A DNA stretch of 64,000 nucleotides from Glaciimonas sp. (GTDB lineage Bacteria > Pseudomonadota > Gammaproteobacteria > Burkholderiales > Burkholderiaceae_D), in contig JABBOY010000036.1 of the NCBI GenBank assembly GCA_012927585.1, positions 62,001 through 126,000 of the forward strand, read 5' to 3'. Both the position numbers and the translations under genes were made by a program. How positions within the stretch are numbered: position 1 is the first letter of the stretch; each line of letters starts with the position of its first letter. The notes under the pieces are model-generated. The model did not search any database and was not told the DNA's origin. It worked only from the letters and a program-made list of their open reading frames with translations. This document shows positions 1 through 7,969 of this stretch, piece by piece.

Positions 1-31
1 TGGGCTTCTGTGAAGCCAAATACGGTACCGG

Positions 32-844
32 TCAAGAGTGCTCTCCATTGTTGATACCAAGGACGACAGCTTCCACCAAGTCGCGATAAGCGTGCCAACT
101 GGCGTGGCCTAGCAGGGGAATGAGCAGAATCAGGCCGAGCAACAGCGATGCCAGTCCGAGCAAGGTAAAACCCATGATCAGCCCGGCCCATAATGCCATC
201 GGCGCGGGATTGGCCAGAATCACTCTCCAACTGGTGAAGACGGCATCCATCACGCTGATTTTCCGATCCAGCAGCAGCGGCATGGTTACCACGGTAGAGG
301 CGAAAACTGGTGCTGCCATGACGCCGCCGAGTGCCAGCCATAGTGTAAATAAATAATTGTCGGGAGCCAGCACCACTAAATACACAAACGCCATTGGGTC
401 GGCGATGGGCTGTGGCGCAAACGAAATAACCAATGCAGCCGAGGTCATAACCCAGCCGGTTCCCGCCAGCGCCAGCAATAAGCCGAAACGCACCAGCCTG
501 GTATCGAGTACATCGTCAGGCATACGCCATTGCAACCAGGTGTGCAGCACACATCGGCCGTTGGCCGGTTCGCCGCGTTCCAGCGCACGACTCAGCGCAT
601 ACAGCCCGCTCGCCAGCACTGGCGCCACCAATAAAAAACCGGAAAAAGCACCGGCCAGCAACCAGAACCTGTCGTGTGCAATGGCAATCAATAGCGCGCC
701 GAATAGTGCAACGGCCAAACCATGCGCCATGCTGAGAAGCGGGCAACGCACAATGTCGCTCCAGCCCAGAAGCAGCCATTGCAGAGGCCGCAACAGCGGA
801 ACGGTATGCACGGCAGGGGCTTGGATCGGGAAGGTTGTTGGCAT
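32..844 (-). CDS. DUF2189 family integral membrane protein
   Basis: A 270-residue polytopic membrane protein of the DUF2189 (COG5473) type. About five to six hydrophobic segments can be seen, near residues 38-55, 60-80, 118-142, 160-190 and 212-243. An Arg/Glu-rich loop (residues 83-110) lies between the second and third. The overall pattern, including the LGWSDI start and the GHASWHAYRDLVE end, is typical of proteobacterial DUF2189 proteins. Their function is unknown; some sit beside cytochrome c or respiratory genes, but no such neighbour is visible here. The ATG at 844 is the first Met and leaves a normal-length protein. It stands alone on the minus strand. Confidence 0.8.
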   Translation of the reverse strand: MPTTFPIQAPAVHTVPLLRPLQWLLLGWSDIVRCPLLSMAHGLAVALFGALLIAIAHDRFWLLAGAFSGFLLVAPVLASGLYALSRALERGEPANGRCVLHTWLQWRMPDDVLDTRLVRFGLLLALAGTGWVMTSAALVISFAPQPIADPMAFVYLVVLAPDNYLFTLWLALGGVMAAPVFASTVVTMPLLLDRKISVMDAVFTSWRVILANPAPMALWAGLIMGFTLLGLASLLLGLILLIPLLGHASWHAYRDLVEAVVLGINNGEHS

Positions 845-1388
845 GATGGTCTTGTGTTTTTAGATGGAAATAGACATGTACAGATCACTTGATCCAAGGC
901 AAGTCGCCCATGGTATACCGATACCGATGGCGCGCTGTGTCTACGGTTCTAATTCGTTACCCATGGATGCATCAGTTTTGCCTTTCCATCGGGAAATCCA
1001 GGCATTTCATTATCTCTTTGTGGCGAGAGATTGATAACAAACGCAGCTTAAAGCGAAAGCAGCGAACGTAGGTAAAACCAGGGTTTATTAATCATTCCAG
1101 CATTGCTGATTGCGATTTCTATTGCCCGATTTATCTTCGGCGTTGAAGCCGCGCAAGGGTCTGCTTGAAAGCGTGGACAAGTCGACCGAAAGCGTCACCG
1201 CCACGCCGGTCAGCGCAATTCTGCTGTTGACTTGTGCCACCACAACGTTCGGCGAACTGCAAGCTGCGCTGGGCCGCCAAATTTGCATAGAATGAACCGT
1301 TGTTCTTGCAATTTCTCACCGCGTCGGCTGTCTTACAGGCGGATTCTGCAAAAGTAGCACCCTTTTTTCTCAACACTAAGGAACTATG
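845..1388. other. 544-bp intergenic region, divergent promoters
   Basis: This gap separates the minus-strand DUF2189 gene from plus-strand osmC. Short open frames of about 60 codons exist at 889-1071 and 1110-1295. I recognise no family in either and see no convincing ribosome binding site. The AAGGA at 1378-1382 is the osmC ribosome binding site. Nothing else was recognised. Confidence 0.5.
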
Positions 1389-1814
1389 ATGATCAAGAAA
1401 GCATGGGCGGTTTGGAAAGGCGGCATCAAGGATGGCAGCGGGACACTCTCCACCGAAACTGGGGTTCTTAATGAAGCGCCGTATGGTTTTAAGGCAAGGT
1501 TTGAAAACGGCAAGGGTACTAATCCAGAGGAGTTGATTGGGACTGCGCATGCCGGATGTTTTTCGATGGCACTGTCATTGATGCTCGGAGAGGCCGGCTT
1601 AACGCCGGAAAAGATCGAGACACATGCTGATGTGACTCTTGAGAAGGTCGGAGATGGCTTTGAGATCACTGCCAGTCATCTGACTGTGGTGGCAAAAATT
1701 CCTGGCGTGGACAAGGCCAAGTTCGAGGAAATTGCAAACAAGGCCAAAATCGGTTGTCCGGTATCCAAGCTGTTGAAAACAAACATTACGATGGATGCAC
1801 GATTGGAGTCTTGA
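1389..1814 (+). CDS. OsmC family peroxiredoxin
   Basis: OsmC/Ohr-type thiol peroxidase, 141 residues, expected to reduce organic hydroperoxides in the cytoplasm. The two redox cysteines of the family are visible: one in HAGCFS (about residue 57) and one in KIGCPVS (about residue 123). The LEKVGDGFEI strand of the OsmC fold is also present. Two adjacent ATG codons exist at 1386 and 1389. The AAGGA at 1378-1382 is only 3 nt from the first but 6 nt from the second, so I place the start at 1389. The gene stands alone, followed by a small hairpin. Confidence 0.9.
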   Translation: MIKKAWAVWKGGIKDGSGTLSTETGVLNEAPYGFKARFENGKGTNPEELIGTAHAGCFSMALSLMLGEAGLTPEKIETHADVTLEKVGDGFEITASHLTVVAKIPGVDKAKFEEIANKAKIGCPVSKLLKTNITMDARLES

Positions 1815-1827
1815 ACAAGCTGTGAGC

Positions 1828-1878
1828 GTTGGGCTAGCGGTCAACCGGTAGATTGGTGCTGCGCTTGCGCAGCCCAAC
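1828..1878. repeat. Inverted repeat after osmC
   Basis: The outer arms GTTGGGCT (1828-1835) and AGCCCAAC (1871-1878) are perfect inverses. Inside them, GCTGCGC (1858-1864) and GCGCAGC (1867-1873) form a tight 7-bp hairpin. No T-run follows, so this is more like a small REP-type hairpin than an intrinsic terminator, although it lies just past the osmC stop. Confidence 0.5.
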
Positions 1879-2055
1879 ATGCGTCAGCGATATCTGCATG
1901 TTGCAAAAATGTGGGCTTTGCAGCCAACCTGCCGTGCCGGGACGATAAATAAGGAATAATAGAGGGCAGGGCACAAAGTAGTGCTGAAAACCTGAACTGT
2001 CCCTATCATTCTTATCCCCATCAATAACCCAACCAACAACACAGAAAGAGAAAAA

Positions 2056-2592
2056 ATGACTACCTTAAAAGCCATCATGGAAACCAGCAAGGGCACCATC
2101 AATATCACCCTGTTTGCCGATCAGACACCGGTTACGGTTGCCAGCTTCGTCAACCTCGCTAGCCGTGGATACTATGACGGGCTCAAGTTTCATCGCGTCA
2201 TTGACAACTTCATGATCCAGGGCGGCTGCCCGCAAGGAAGCGGCATGGGCGGCCCCGGTTATGATTTTGAAGATGAATTTTCCAAGGAACTACGTCATGA
2301 CAAGGCTGGAATATTGTCGATGGCAAACTCCGGCCCCGCCTCCAACGGCAGCCAGTTCTTCATCACCCACGGCCCAACACCGCATCTTGACGGCAAACAT
2401 ACCGTGTTCGGTGTCGTGGTCGGCAGCGAAGACCAGAAAGTGGTCAACAGCATCGCCAAGGATGACATTATTAAAAAAGTCACCATTGAAGGCGATGCTT
2501 CGGCGTTGCTGAAACAAGTCGAAGAAAAACTGACAAAATGGAATCAGGTGATCGATAAAAGGTTCCCCAACCTTAAAGCGAACGCTGCCTAA
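2056..2592 (+). CDS. Cyclophilin-type peptidyl-prolyl cis-trans isomerase
   Basis: A 178-residue cyclophilin that catalyses proline cis-trans isomerisation during folding. It has no signal peptide, so it should be cytoplasmic like PpiB. The active-site signatures are visible: [13 protein letters not shown] (about residues 50-62), [17 protein letters not shown] with the conserved Gln-Phe-Phe, and LDGKHTVFG. Residues 140-178 form a charged C-terminal extension ([14 protein letters not shown]), which is longer than minimal bacterial PpiB. A purine-rich AGAAAGAGAA precedes the ATG. The gene is monocistronic, with two hairpins downstream. Confidence 0.92.
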   Translation: MTTLKAIMETSKGTINITLFADQTPVTVASFVNLASRGYYDGLKFHRVIDNFMIQGGCPQGSGMGGPGYDFEDEFSKELRHDKAGILSMANSGPASNGSQFFITHGPTPHLDGKHTVFGVVVGSEDQKVVNSIAKDDIIKKVTIEGDASALLKQVEEKLTKWNQVIDKRFPNLKANAA

Positions 2593-2626
2593 CGTGTCAA
2601 TAGCGCGTCGATAGCGCGTCAATAAC

Positions 2627-2646
2627 GGAGGCAGGTCACTGCCTCC
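2627..2646. terminator. Hairpin downstream of cyclophilin gene
   Basis: GGAGGCAG (2627-2634) and CTGCCTCC (2639-2646) form a perfect 8-bp stem with a GTCA loop, 35 nt after the cyclophilin stop. It lacks a T-run, so it may act only as an mRNA-end stabiliser or weak terminator. It is preceded by a short direct repeat of the unit TAGCGCGTC. Confidence 0.45.
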
Positions 2647-2658
2647 GCGTAGCCTAGC

Positions 2659-2680
2659 GTGGGCACTCCTCTGTGCCCAC
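2659..2680. terminator. Second hairpin downstream of cyclophilin gene
   Basis: GTGGGCAC (2659-2666) and GTGCCCAC (2673-2680) form a perfect 8-bp stem with a TCCTCT loop, 12 bp after the preceding hairpin. No T-run follows. The tandem placement suggests bidirectional transcript ends or 3' end protection in a convergent gap. Confidence 0.4.
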
Positions 2681-2828
2681 GTAGCAGGTAAATCCGTCGT
2701 TACAACTCCAGTCGGACTTGCGCGACTTACCTGATGCAACCTACTTTCTGCAAGCAAAAGGCGTCGCTCCCGCAGCATGCGTCGCTCTGGTCACACGAAG
2801 TACGCGTTGCCGTTTTGATTTTAAAAAA

Positions 2829-2926
2829 TAGGGTGTATGCGTAAAAACAGGCATCTTTACGCATGTATTTATTACGTATATTAAAAATACATACCAGAGG
2901 TATACATACAAAAGGCGTCACTTTCT
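2829..2926 (+). repeat. GGAGTAT-type dispersed repeat, copy 1
   Basis: AT-rich element starting GGGTGTATGCGTAAAAACAG, continuing through GGCATCTTTACGCATG and TTAAAAATACATACC. It shares order and spacing of sub-motifs with the seven other copies in this window. It abuts a REP-like GC-rich unit at 2927 and lies in the convergent gap between the cyclophilin gene and the next minus-strand gene. Confidence 0.6.
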
Positions 2927-2975
2927 GGGCGTCAATAAGCGCAGCGCTTTGCGCATTACACCTTACTGTCTTGCA
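2927..2975 (+). repeat. REP-like unit, copy A
   Basis: GGGCGTCAATAAGCGCAGCG followed by CTTTGCGCATTACACCTTAC. It belongs to the same family as the units at 7234, 7410, 10266, 10902 and 11155. Its internal GCGCA..TGCGC forms a short hairpin. It ends 5 bp before the stop of the next gene. Confidence 0.65.
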
Positions 2976-2980
2976 GCAAA

Positions 2981-3397
2981 TCAGCGAGCTCGCGCAACGA
3001 CGATGCTAGACCCCAGTAGCAGCATTGTCACTGGCATCCAAATGACCCGCTCCCAGAAGCTTGGCGTGATTGTGTTGGCGATAACTCCTAGAGCACAGTA
3101 CGCAACTACAATCCAAATTAGTATTTTGGAGGCCGACTTCCACCTGGACTCGATTAGGCCGGCTCGAACCAGGACGACCAGCGCTAACGTAAAAAGAAGA
3201 ACCGCTGCTCCTACTGACGCAACCCGCATATGTGAAGGCAGCGTCCCCGGGAATGCACCGCCCCATGCTACTTCACCCCACGGCATACCAACGGCAAGTG
3301 CAAGCTGAAAGATGATGGCGCCTGCGATTAGCGTAGCAAAGATACGGGCAGCAATGGTCGGATTCAAAATGACTGTGAGTACTTTAATGTTGAGCAA
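2981..3397 (-). CDS. Small conserved membrane protein, unknown function
   Basis: A 138-residue protein with four predicted hydrophobic segments (about residues 17-36, 60-81, 90-108 and 116-133). It has a conserved-looking MPWGEVAWGGAFPG motif after the first helix. I recognise the pattern from uncharacterised bacterial membrane proteins but cannot give a function. Its 5' end overlaps the 3' end of the upstream gene by 34 nt. The first residues (MLNIKVLTVIL) may derive from a junction, so the start is uncertain; the ATG at 3397 is the furthest upstream. Confidence 0.6.
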   Translation of the reverse strand: MLNIKVLTVILNPTIAARIFATLIAGAIIFQLALAVGMPWGEVAWGGAFPGTLPSHMRVASVGAAVLLFTLALVVLVRAGLIESRWKSASKILIWIVVAYCALGVIANTITPSFWERVIWMPVTMLLLGSSIVVARAR

Positions 3398-3639
3398 AAT
3401 AAGGCTCGTGGGTTGGCGTGGATGTCTCCACCATTGGAGCGCACAAACGACATTGCATCTGTATACAAGCGGATGGCCTCTTTGGCTTGGCGCATTTTTT
3501 CAACGCATATATGCTTGTTGATACAGGTGACGCCAGCCAGTTCCGGGGCCAATACACGTACAGGTTTAAAAAATGCCCACGTTGCAAACGGTAAGCTTAG
3601 AGCGGCAACGATAAGGAATTTTGTGATTATTGATTGCAT
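3364..3639 (-). pseudogene. Probable 3'-truncated conserved hypothetical gene
   Basis: A 91-residue open frame with an N-terminal hydrophobic segment (ITKFLIVAALSLPFATWAFF) resembling a signal anchor. It is followed by a VRVLAPELAGVTC...ALFCST stretch. From memory, proteins with this pattern continue well beyond FCST. Here the frame runs into LKYSQSF and stops inside the start region of the next gene, which suggests a deletion that fused two genes. It starts only 2 nt after the S9 peptidase stop and lacks a clear ribosome binding site. It could instead be a short intact gene. Confidence 0.45.
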
Positions 3640-3641
3640 GG

Positions 3642-5621
3642 TTATAACGCCCAGCTTCCCAGTTGGTAAAAATCAAATCCACTGCTACGCCCGCCCAGGC
3701 ATTGCGCCAGAAAGTCCTCTGTTTTTCTGAAATAACTTAACTTGTCGGGCCACCGATGCAGACCGTGTCCAGCGTTCTTGTAAACATAAATATCGACAGA
3801 CTTACCTGCCTTGCTCAACGCTTGCGCCATCCGCGTCGATTGATCGGCATTGACCCGTGAGTCTCGCGCGCCGTGCAGTATCAGCATCGGTCCTTGTGCC
3901 TGGTCTGCACGGTACAAGGGCGATTTCTCATCCATCACGATGCGTTCTTCGGGCTTGGCCGGGTCGCCCACGTATTTCAGCCACCAGGGTTTGTTCAAGT
4001 CCCAGTACGGCGGTGCGTTTTCCATAAGGCTCACCAGGTCGGACATACCTACCAAGCTGATGCCGCAGGCAAAGCGATCGGGGGTGAATGTCATGCCCAC
4101 CATGCTGGCATAGCCGCCGTAACTGGCCCCCATGATGGCAACTTTGTGAGGATCGGTGACACCTTGGGCCACCAGATAGTCAATGCCGTCCAGCAAATCG
4201 GTGTGCATCTTGCCCGCAAATTCACCCCTTGCCGCCTCCATAAAAGCACGACCATACCCACTCGATCCGCGGTAATTGACTTGCAACACCGCATAGCCTC
4301 TATTAGCCAGAAACGAGGGAATGGGGTCACCCCCAAAGGCAACATCACGCGCCCACGGGCCGCCATGTACATAGACCACGGTGGGCAAAGCCTGGCCATT
4401 GCTGCCTGCGGGCAGGGTCACATAGCCATGCAGGTCCAGGCCGTCGCGGCTTGGAAAGTGAAGCGGTTGTTGCCGAGGCAAGGAGCTAATGGCATGGATG
4501 CGGCTTTGCGAATGCTCGCCCAGTAACTCAGTCTGGTTTTGCGCCACGTTGTAGAGCAAGGTTTGCCCGCCGGTTTCACGCATGACAAAAGCCACGATCA
4601 GGTTTTCATCACGGCTGACGCTGACAATATCCAGCCGCGTGTGCGAGGTGCCTCTTATTTTGTCAATCGCCGCTTGCAGGCGCACATCGAAAAATTTCCA
4701 CTCTTGGTAATCGGGGTCGAGCGACACGGCCATCGGCTCTAATGTCTTGGCGCTGATCAAAGCCTGAGATACATCCCCACGCGGGTCGGCATAGATCACC
4801 TGTTCTGAGCCGCTGAGCAGGTCCAGCTTGACCAGAGCCAGCTTGTCGCGACCTTGATTGGAAAGCGCCCATAGAAATTTTTTATCCGCTGTAACGGCCA
4901 GGGGTTGAACCGTATCAAAGTAACTGACCTTGAACACCTCCTGCCACATAGTGTTGCTTGAATCGCTTGGGGTTTCATAAACCCATTGCTCGGCGTCTTT
5001 GCGCGCACGTCCTATAACATGACCGACCTTATCGGTGAGCCACAATGCAACGCTGCCGGGGTTTTCGGCGAGCAGGTTCAATTTGGCTGATGCGTGGTCG
5101 TAACGGTACAGATCAAATACCTTGGGATTACGCTGGTTATTGGCAATCAACAGGTCTGGGCTGCCCTGCACCAAGGAGTGAATGAACGACTTGGACCCGG
5201 CGAACGGGGTCAAGTCTTTGAGATTTGTATCTGCGGACAAGGTGTCCAGTTGGTATACATGGGCGTTTTCATTGCCGTTATCCAATTGAATCAGTACATG
5301 ACGGCTGTCCTCGGCCCATTGCCCCGGAACGGGAATGGCATAACTGCGAACAGTGCCGGTTTGCAAGTTTTTAACAAATAATCCAGGCCCCAGACCTTTG
5401 CGGGCAACCCACATCAATTGCGCGCCATCTGGCGATAATTGGTAGCCCCCATTGCCATTCCAGTCAGCCACGTATTGGCGCACGGGCACCAGTTTTGCAA
5501 GTATGGATTGGCCCTTTTGATCATCGCGCAGGCTTGGGTGTGAGGGAGCGGCGGTACAAACGCCAAGTAGCACAACAGACAGCGTGGCTGCGGCCAAAGT
5601 GAGTTTTGAGAGTGTTCGCAT
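3642..5621 (-). CDS. S9 family (prolyl oligopeptidase) peptidase
   Basis: A 659-residue secreted or periplasmic serine peptidase. The ATG at 5621 gives a clean signal peptide (MRTLSKLTLAAATLSVVLLG, then CTAAPS). An upstream in-frame TTG at 5654 would only spoil it. An N-terminal beta-propeller region (about residues 40-380) carries repeats of the type LSPDGAQLMWVA. The C-terminal alpha/beta-hydrolase has the Ser nucleophile in GASYGGYAS (about residue 500), Asp in LHGARDSRV and His in AGHGLHRW. VHGGPWARD is the oxyanion-hole region. The family cleaves short peptides, often after proline or alanine, and acts as dipeptidyl- or acylaminoacyl-peptidase; specificity cannot be read here. Confidence 0.88.
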   Translation of the reverse strand: MRTLSKLTLAAATLSVVLLGVCTAAPSHPSLRDDQKGQSILAKLVPVRQYVADWNGNGGYQLSPDGAQLMWVARKGLGPGLFVKNLQTGTVRSYAIPVPGQWAEDSRHVLIQLDNGNENAHVYQLDTLSADTNLKDLTPFAGSKSFIHSLVQGSPDLLIANNQRNPKVFDLYRYDHASAKLNLLAENPGSVALWLTDKVGHVIGRARKDAEQWVYETPSDSSNTMWQEVFKVSYFDTVQPLAVTADKKFLWALSNQGRDKLALVKLDLLSGSEQVIYADPRGDVSQALISAKTLEPMAVSLDPDYQEWKFFDVRLQAAIDKIRGTSHTRLDIVSVSRDENLIVAFVMRETGGQTLLYNVAQNQTELLGEHSQSRIHAISSLPRQQPLHFPSRDGLDLHGYVTLPAGSNGQALPTVVYVHGGPWARDVAFGGDPIPSFLANRGYAVLQVNYRGSSGYGRAFMEAARGEFAGKMHTDLLDGIDYLVAQGVTDPHKVAIMGASYGGYASMVGMTFTPDRFACGISLVGMSDLVSLMENAPPYWDLNKPWWLKYVGDPAKPEERIVMDEKSPLYRADQAQGPMLILHGARDSRVNADQSTRMAQALSKAGKSVDIYVYKNAGHGLHRWPDKLSYFRKTEDFLAQCLGGRSSGFDFYQLGSWAL

Positions 5622-5682
5622 AGGGGTATTTATGTTCAAAAATAACCTGAGCAAGTCAAGTTCGGGGTGAATTGGCGGTTTG

Positions 5683-5718
5683 TGAAATTGGCGTCAGGTC
5701 TTCAGCGACGAACTCCAG
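5683..5718 (-). repeat. 36-bp duplicate of the downstream HTH gene 3' end
   Basis: These 36 bp match 6295-6330 at 34 of 36 positions. The matching stretch encodes the last residues of the HTH regulator at 6292-6516. The copy sits alone in the gap between the lipoprotein gene and the S9 peptidase, as expected if the lipoprotein gene arrived with a short duplication of the target or by recombination. Confidence 0.7.
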
Positions 5719-5891
5719 GCAGAACTGTCTCGCCTGACACGCAGACCACAGTCATGGATTGGTAAGCACAACCGGGGCGATAAAGGTAGCCATATAAACA
5801 CAAGGAGCGTTTTAATGATTTAACGCGGGTGTTGGCCCCAGTTACTCCTGGGTGCAAATGAAAGTAACATTGACAAGTATTCATCAATTGC

Positions 5892-6179
5892 TTACATCGA
5901 CGGGCTGTTAGTAATCCTCAGCTTTTCCCGTTCTTTTTTGTACTGGTCATAGGTAACTGTTGACTGCTTCCTGCAATCGTTAATATCAAATGTGGCGTTT
6001 TGATTTTTGCAATCAGACTGTACTTTGGATTGTCCGGACAAATAAACTAGCGCGGTAGCCTCGTCTAAAGTTTGCATGCGAATGCTTTTACAGGCGACTA
6101 GGCATAACGAGGCTAATGCCGCGAGAACGCAACTGGACTTAGATTTATTAAGAAGAGGAATTAAACGGAGAGTATTCAT
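5892..6179 (-). CDS. Small hypothetical lipoprotein
   Basis: A 95-residue protein with a lipoprotein signal: a Lys-containing N-terminus, a hydrophobic stretch and the lipobox LVAC (Cys about residue 30). The mature part is small and polar, with two further cysteines (SDCKNQNATFDINDC) that could form a disulphide. I recognise no family. The ATG at 6179 lacks an obvious ribosome binding site. The gene lies between two copies of a 36-bp duplication (5683 and 6295), so it may be an acquired cassette. Confidence 0.6.
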   Translation of the reverse strand: MNTLRLIPLLNKSKSSCVLAALASLCLVACKSIRMQTLDEATALVYLSGQSKVQSDCKNQNATFDINDCRKQSTVTYDQYKKEREKLRITNSPSM

Positions 6180-6291
6180 AAAAAATGGAGGTTGCTCTAA
6201 AAATTAAAGGATATCTTTTGACTGCCAAGGGCAGGCGGTTTCATTTTGAAGTTGCCTAATTTCATTCAATAGCTCTGACCTGTTAAGTGGG

Positions 6292-6516
6292 TTATGAAAT
6301 TGGCGTTCGGTCTTCAGCGACGAACTCCAGAATATCGCCCGGCTGGCAGTTCAAAATCTCGCAAATACGCTCCAGCGTGTCAAACCGTACTCCTTTGACT
6401 TTGCCGGATTTGAGCAGCGAGATGTTTTGTTCGGTGATGCCCACCAGGTGCGCTAGATCGCGTGAGCGCATTTTTCGTTTGGCCAGCATCACGTCCAGGT
6501 TAACTACAATAGGCAT
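6292..6516 (-). CDS. Cro/C1-type HTH transcriptional regulator
   Basis: A 74-residue regulator that is almost entirely one XRE-like helix-turn-helix. The helices are in MLAKRKMRSRDLAHLVGI, TEQNISLLKSG (recognition helix) and RFDTLERICEILNC. The ATG at 6516 shares its A with the TGA of the upstream DUF2975 gene (sequence TGATG), which implies translational coupling and fixes the start. An in-frame start further upstream would lie inside that gene. In this family the regulator is commonly paired with a DUF2975 membrane protein, as here. Target genes are unknown; autoregulation is likely. Confidence 0.85.
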   Translation of the reverse strand: MPIVVNLDVMLAKRKMRSRDLAHLVGITEQNISLLKSGKVKGVRFDTLERICEILNCQPGDILEFVAEDRTPIS

Positions 6517-7094
6517 CAGACAAACCCTTTGTTTTCTTCGGCGATTTCGAGCGCCCATGCGTACACCAGCGCAAACATCAGCAGAGCAAGGCACAGAATG
6601 ATGCCTTGCAAATCAGAAGCTCTGAATTGCCATTGAAAAACTTGTTCGGCAGCGCTTAAGTGCGCGGTGATGAAATAGCTTTGCAGCGGGCGCGACAAAA
6701 GGGTGACGGTTTCGCATGCAATGGCCAGCCAGGCACAGCGCATGAACTGATGCGCGCCTTGCCTTGAAAAGCCGGCACTATTGCGCAAGTTGCCCAGAAA
6801 CTTCCAGCAATAAATCACGGCAGCAAGCAGCAGGGTCCACGCAACCATATCCAAACCGAGTGCAGCCATGCGCTGCCACGTCGCCATGCCACTCAAGTCC
6901 CGGTTTAAATATCCCCCCGCGAGGCGCATCAAGCGCTCCGCGTTAAGCCACCAATTCAAAATTTGCCACAAAACCCAAGCGGCATAACCCGCGCTGAGCA
7001 AGCGCATGCATTGCGCCGTGAAGCGCAGCTTGATGCAAGCAGAACCGTGAAAAGTATTGGCTTTGGAGTAAGTAGGTGAATTCATTAACGACAT
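6516..7094 (-). CDS. DUF2975 family membrane protein
   Basis: A 192-residue protein with four hydrophobic segments (about residues 31-47, 80-99, 118-135 and 160-181). The family pattern includes RNSAGFSRQGAHQFMRCAW between the second and third. The ATG at 7094 has GGAG about 6 nt upstream on the minus strand, which supports this start over the second Met. It is the first gene of a two-gene operon with the HTH regulator. DUF2975/HTH pairs are widespread; a membrane sensor or immunity role for the pair is only inference. Confidence 0.82.
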   Translation of the reverse strand: MSLMNSPTYSKANTFHGSACIKLRFTAQCMRLLSAGYAAWVLWQILNWWLNAERLMRLAGGYLNRDLSGMATWQRMAALGLDMVAWTLLLAAVIYCWKFLGNLRNSAGFSRQGAHQFMRCAWLAIACETVTLLSRPLQSYFITAHLSAAEQVFQWQFRASDLQGIILCLALLMFALVYAWALEIAEENKGFV

Positions 7095-7233
7095 AGCGCT
7101 CTCCGGGATATTATTTTGCCGCTATTATGTACTGTTTTACAGCAAATAATTACTGTTTTAAAAAATTTATATATTTAGTCGTCATGCAGGATAAATTTTT
7201 TATTTTAGAGAAATTTCTCTCGACTTGGAGTGA

Positions 7234-7270
7234 GTAGGGCGTAATAAGCGCAGCGCATTACGCCGCATGC
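7234..7270 (+). repeat. REP-like unit, copy B (left end of composite)
   Basis: GTAGGGCGTAATAAGCGCAG followed by CGCATTACGCCGCATGC. It forms the left arm of a composite element whose right arm is the inverted copy at 7410-7450. The GCGTAAT..ATTACGC arms make a hairpin around AAGCGCAGCGC. Confidence 0.75.
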
Positions 7271-7328
7271 TGATGGCGTGAAGCCACGGCTTTACTGGCC
7301 TCGCAGCCTTAATGAATTTATAAAAAAC

Positions 7329-7409
7329 ATGGAGTATCAATTAAAAAGGCACGTTTCCGCTCGTATCAATTGCGGTATTGAAAATACACTTGTAGGTATG
7401 CGTATAACA
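7329..7409 (+). repeat. GGAGTAT-type dispersed repeat, copy 2
   Basis: Begins ATGGAGTATCAATTAAAAAG, then GGCACGTTTCCGC, then TTGAAAATACACTTGTAGG. It is almost identical to copy 3 at 11074 and, like it, sits between two oppositely oriented REP-like units. Confidence 0.75.
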
Positions 7410-7450
7410 TGCGGCGCAATGCGCTTCGCTTATTGACGCCCTACGAATTA
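7410..7450 (-). repeat. REP-like unit, copy C (right end of composite)
   Basis: Inverse orientation of copy B: GCGGCGCAATGCGCTTCGCT then TATTGACGCCCTAC. Together with copy B it gives a MITE-like element of about 215 bp with terminal inverted repeats. A further partial copy (CTTATTGACGCCACG) follows at 7467-7500. Confidence 0.7.
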
Positions 7451-7613
7451 CCCCTTACGGCCTTGCACTTATTGACGCCACGAATTACGCCTTACGGCTT
7501 TGATTTCTACATAAATTGAGCCTCTGCAAAACCCAATGAGATAGCCGTCGCCCGTAAATGCTGAACTCGGGATTATCCAAAGTTGCCATAAGCGCACATT
7601 GTCTTCAAAGCCA

Positions 7614-7642
7614 GTGTAGGTAAGCATCGTTTTACGTATAAT
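7614..7642 (+). promoter_or_regulatory. Likely promoter of the ribB transcript
   Basis: A perfect TATAAT -10 hexamer lies at 7637-7642, about 33 bp upstream of the FMN riboswitch. The -35 position (about 7614-7619, GTGTAG) is poor. Placement immediately before the aptamer is the main support. Confidence 0.5.
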
Positions 7643-7674
7643 TTGCGGGCCGAGAATTTATCGGCAGGTAGCAC

Positions 7675-7858
7675 GTCTTCAGGGCGGGGTGAAATTCCCC
7701 ACCGGCGGTAAATTCTGGCACAGTGGTTTTGTGCCCGGACAAGCCCGCGAGCGCTTGCAGTCGACGGCGGATTCTGAACTTCAGGATTTGCCTTGCAAGG
7801 TCAGCAGATCTGGTGTGATTCCAGGGCCGACGGTCATAGTCCGGATGAGAGAAGATGC
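7675..7858 (+). ncRNA. FMN riboswitch (RFN element)
   Basis: The conserved segments of the FMN aptamer appear in order. They are CTTCAGGGCGGGGTGAAATT with CCCCACCGGCGGTA near 7677-7713, AGCCCGCGAGCGC near 7742-7754, GATCTGGTGTGATTCCAGG then GCCGACGGTCATAGTCCGG near 7807-7843, and a closing GATGAGAGAAG. This matches the RFN consensus. It lies about 110 nt upstream of ribB. FMN binding is expected to reduce ribB expression. The expression platform appears to act at translation (see the hairpin at 7925-7966). Confidence 0.95.
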
Positions 7859-7924
7859 GCCACGCATAAAGTGTCCACAGTTTTACACTGCGGTCGCTTT
7901 TGCTTGGCTATTCAACAAATCCCC

Positions 7925-7966
7925 TGAAACGTCTTTTGCACATTCTTTTTTTGCCGGAGCGTTTCA
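7925..7966 (+). promoter_or_regulatory. Candidate ribB expression-platform hairpin
   Basis: TGAAACG (7925-7931) and CGTTTCA (7960-7966) are perfect inverses enclosing a 28-nt loop. The GGAG ribosome binding site of ribB (7956-7959) is directly against the stem, and the ATG is 3 nt after it. A run of seven T residues (7945-7951) is inside the loop. The layout suggests ligand-controlled masking of the ribosome binding site. Confidence 0.45.
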
Positions 7967-7969
7967 AAT

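Noticed and set aside
1110..1295. 61-codon plus-strand frame before osmC
   Set aside because: No ribosome binding site, no recognisable pattern, and an equally open frame on the other strand.
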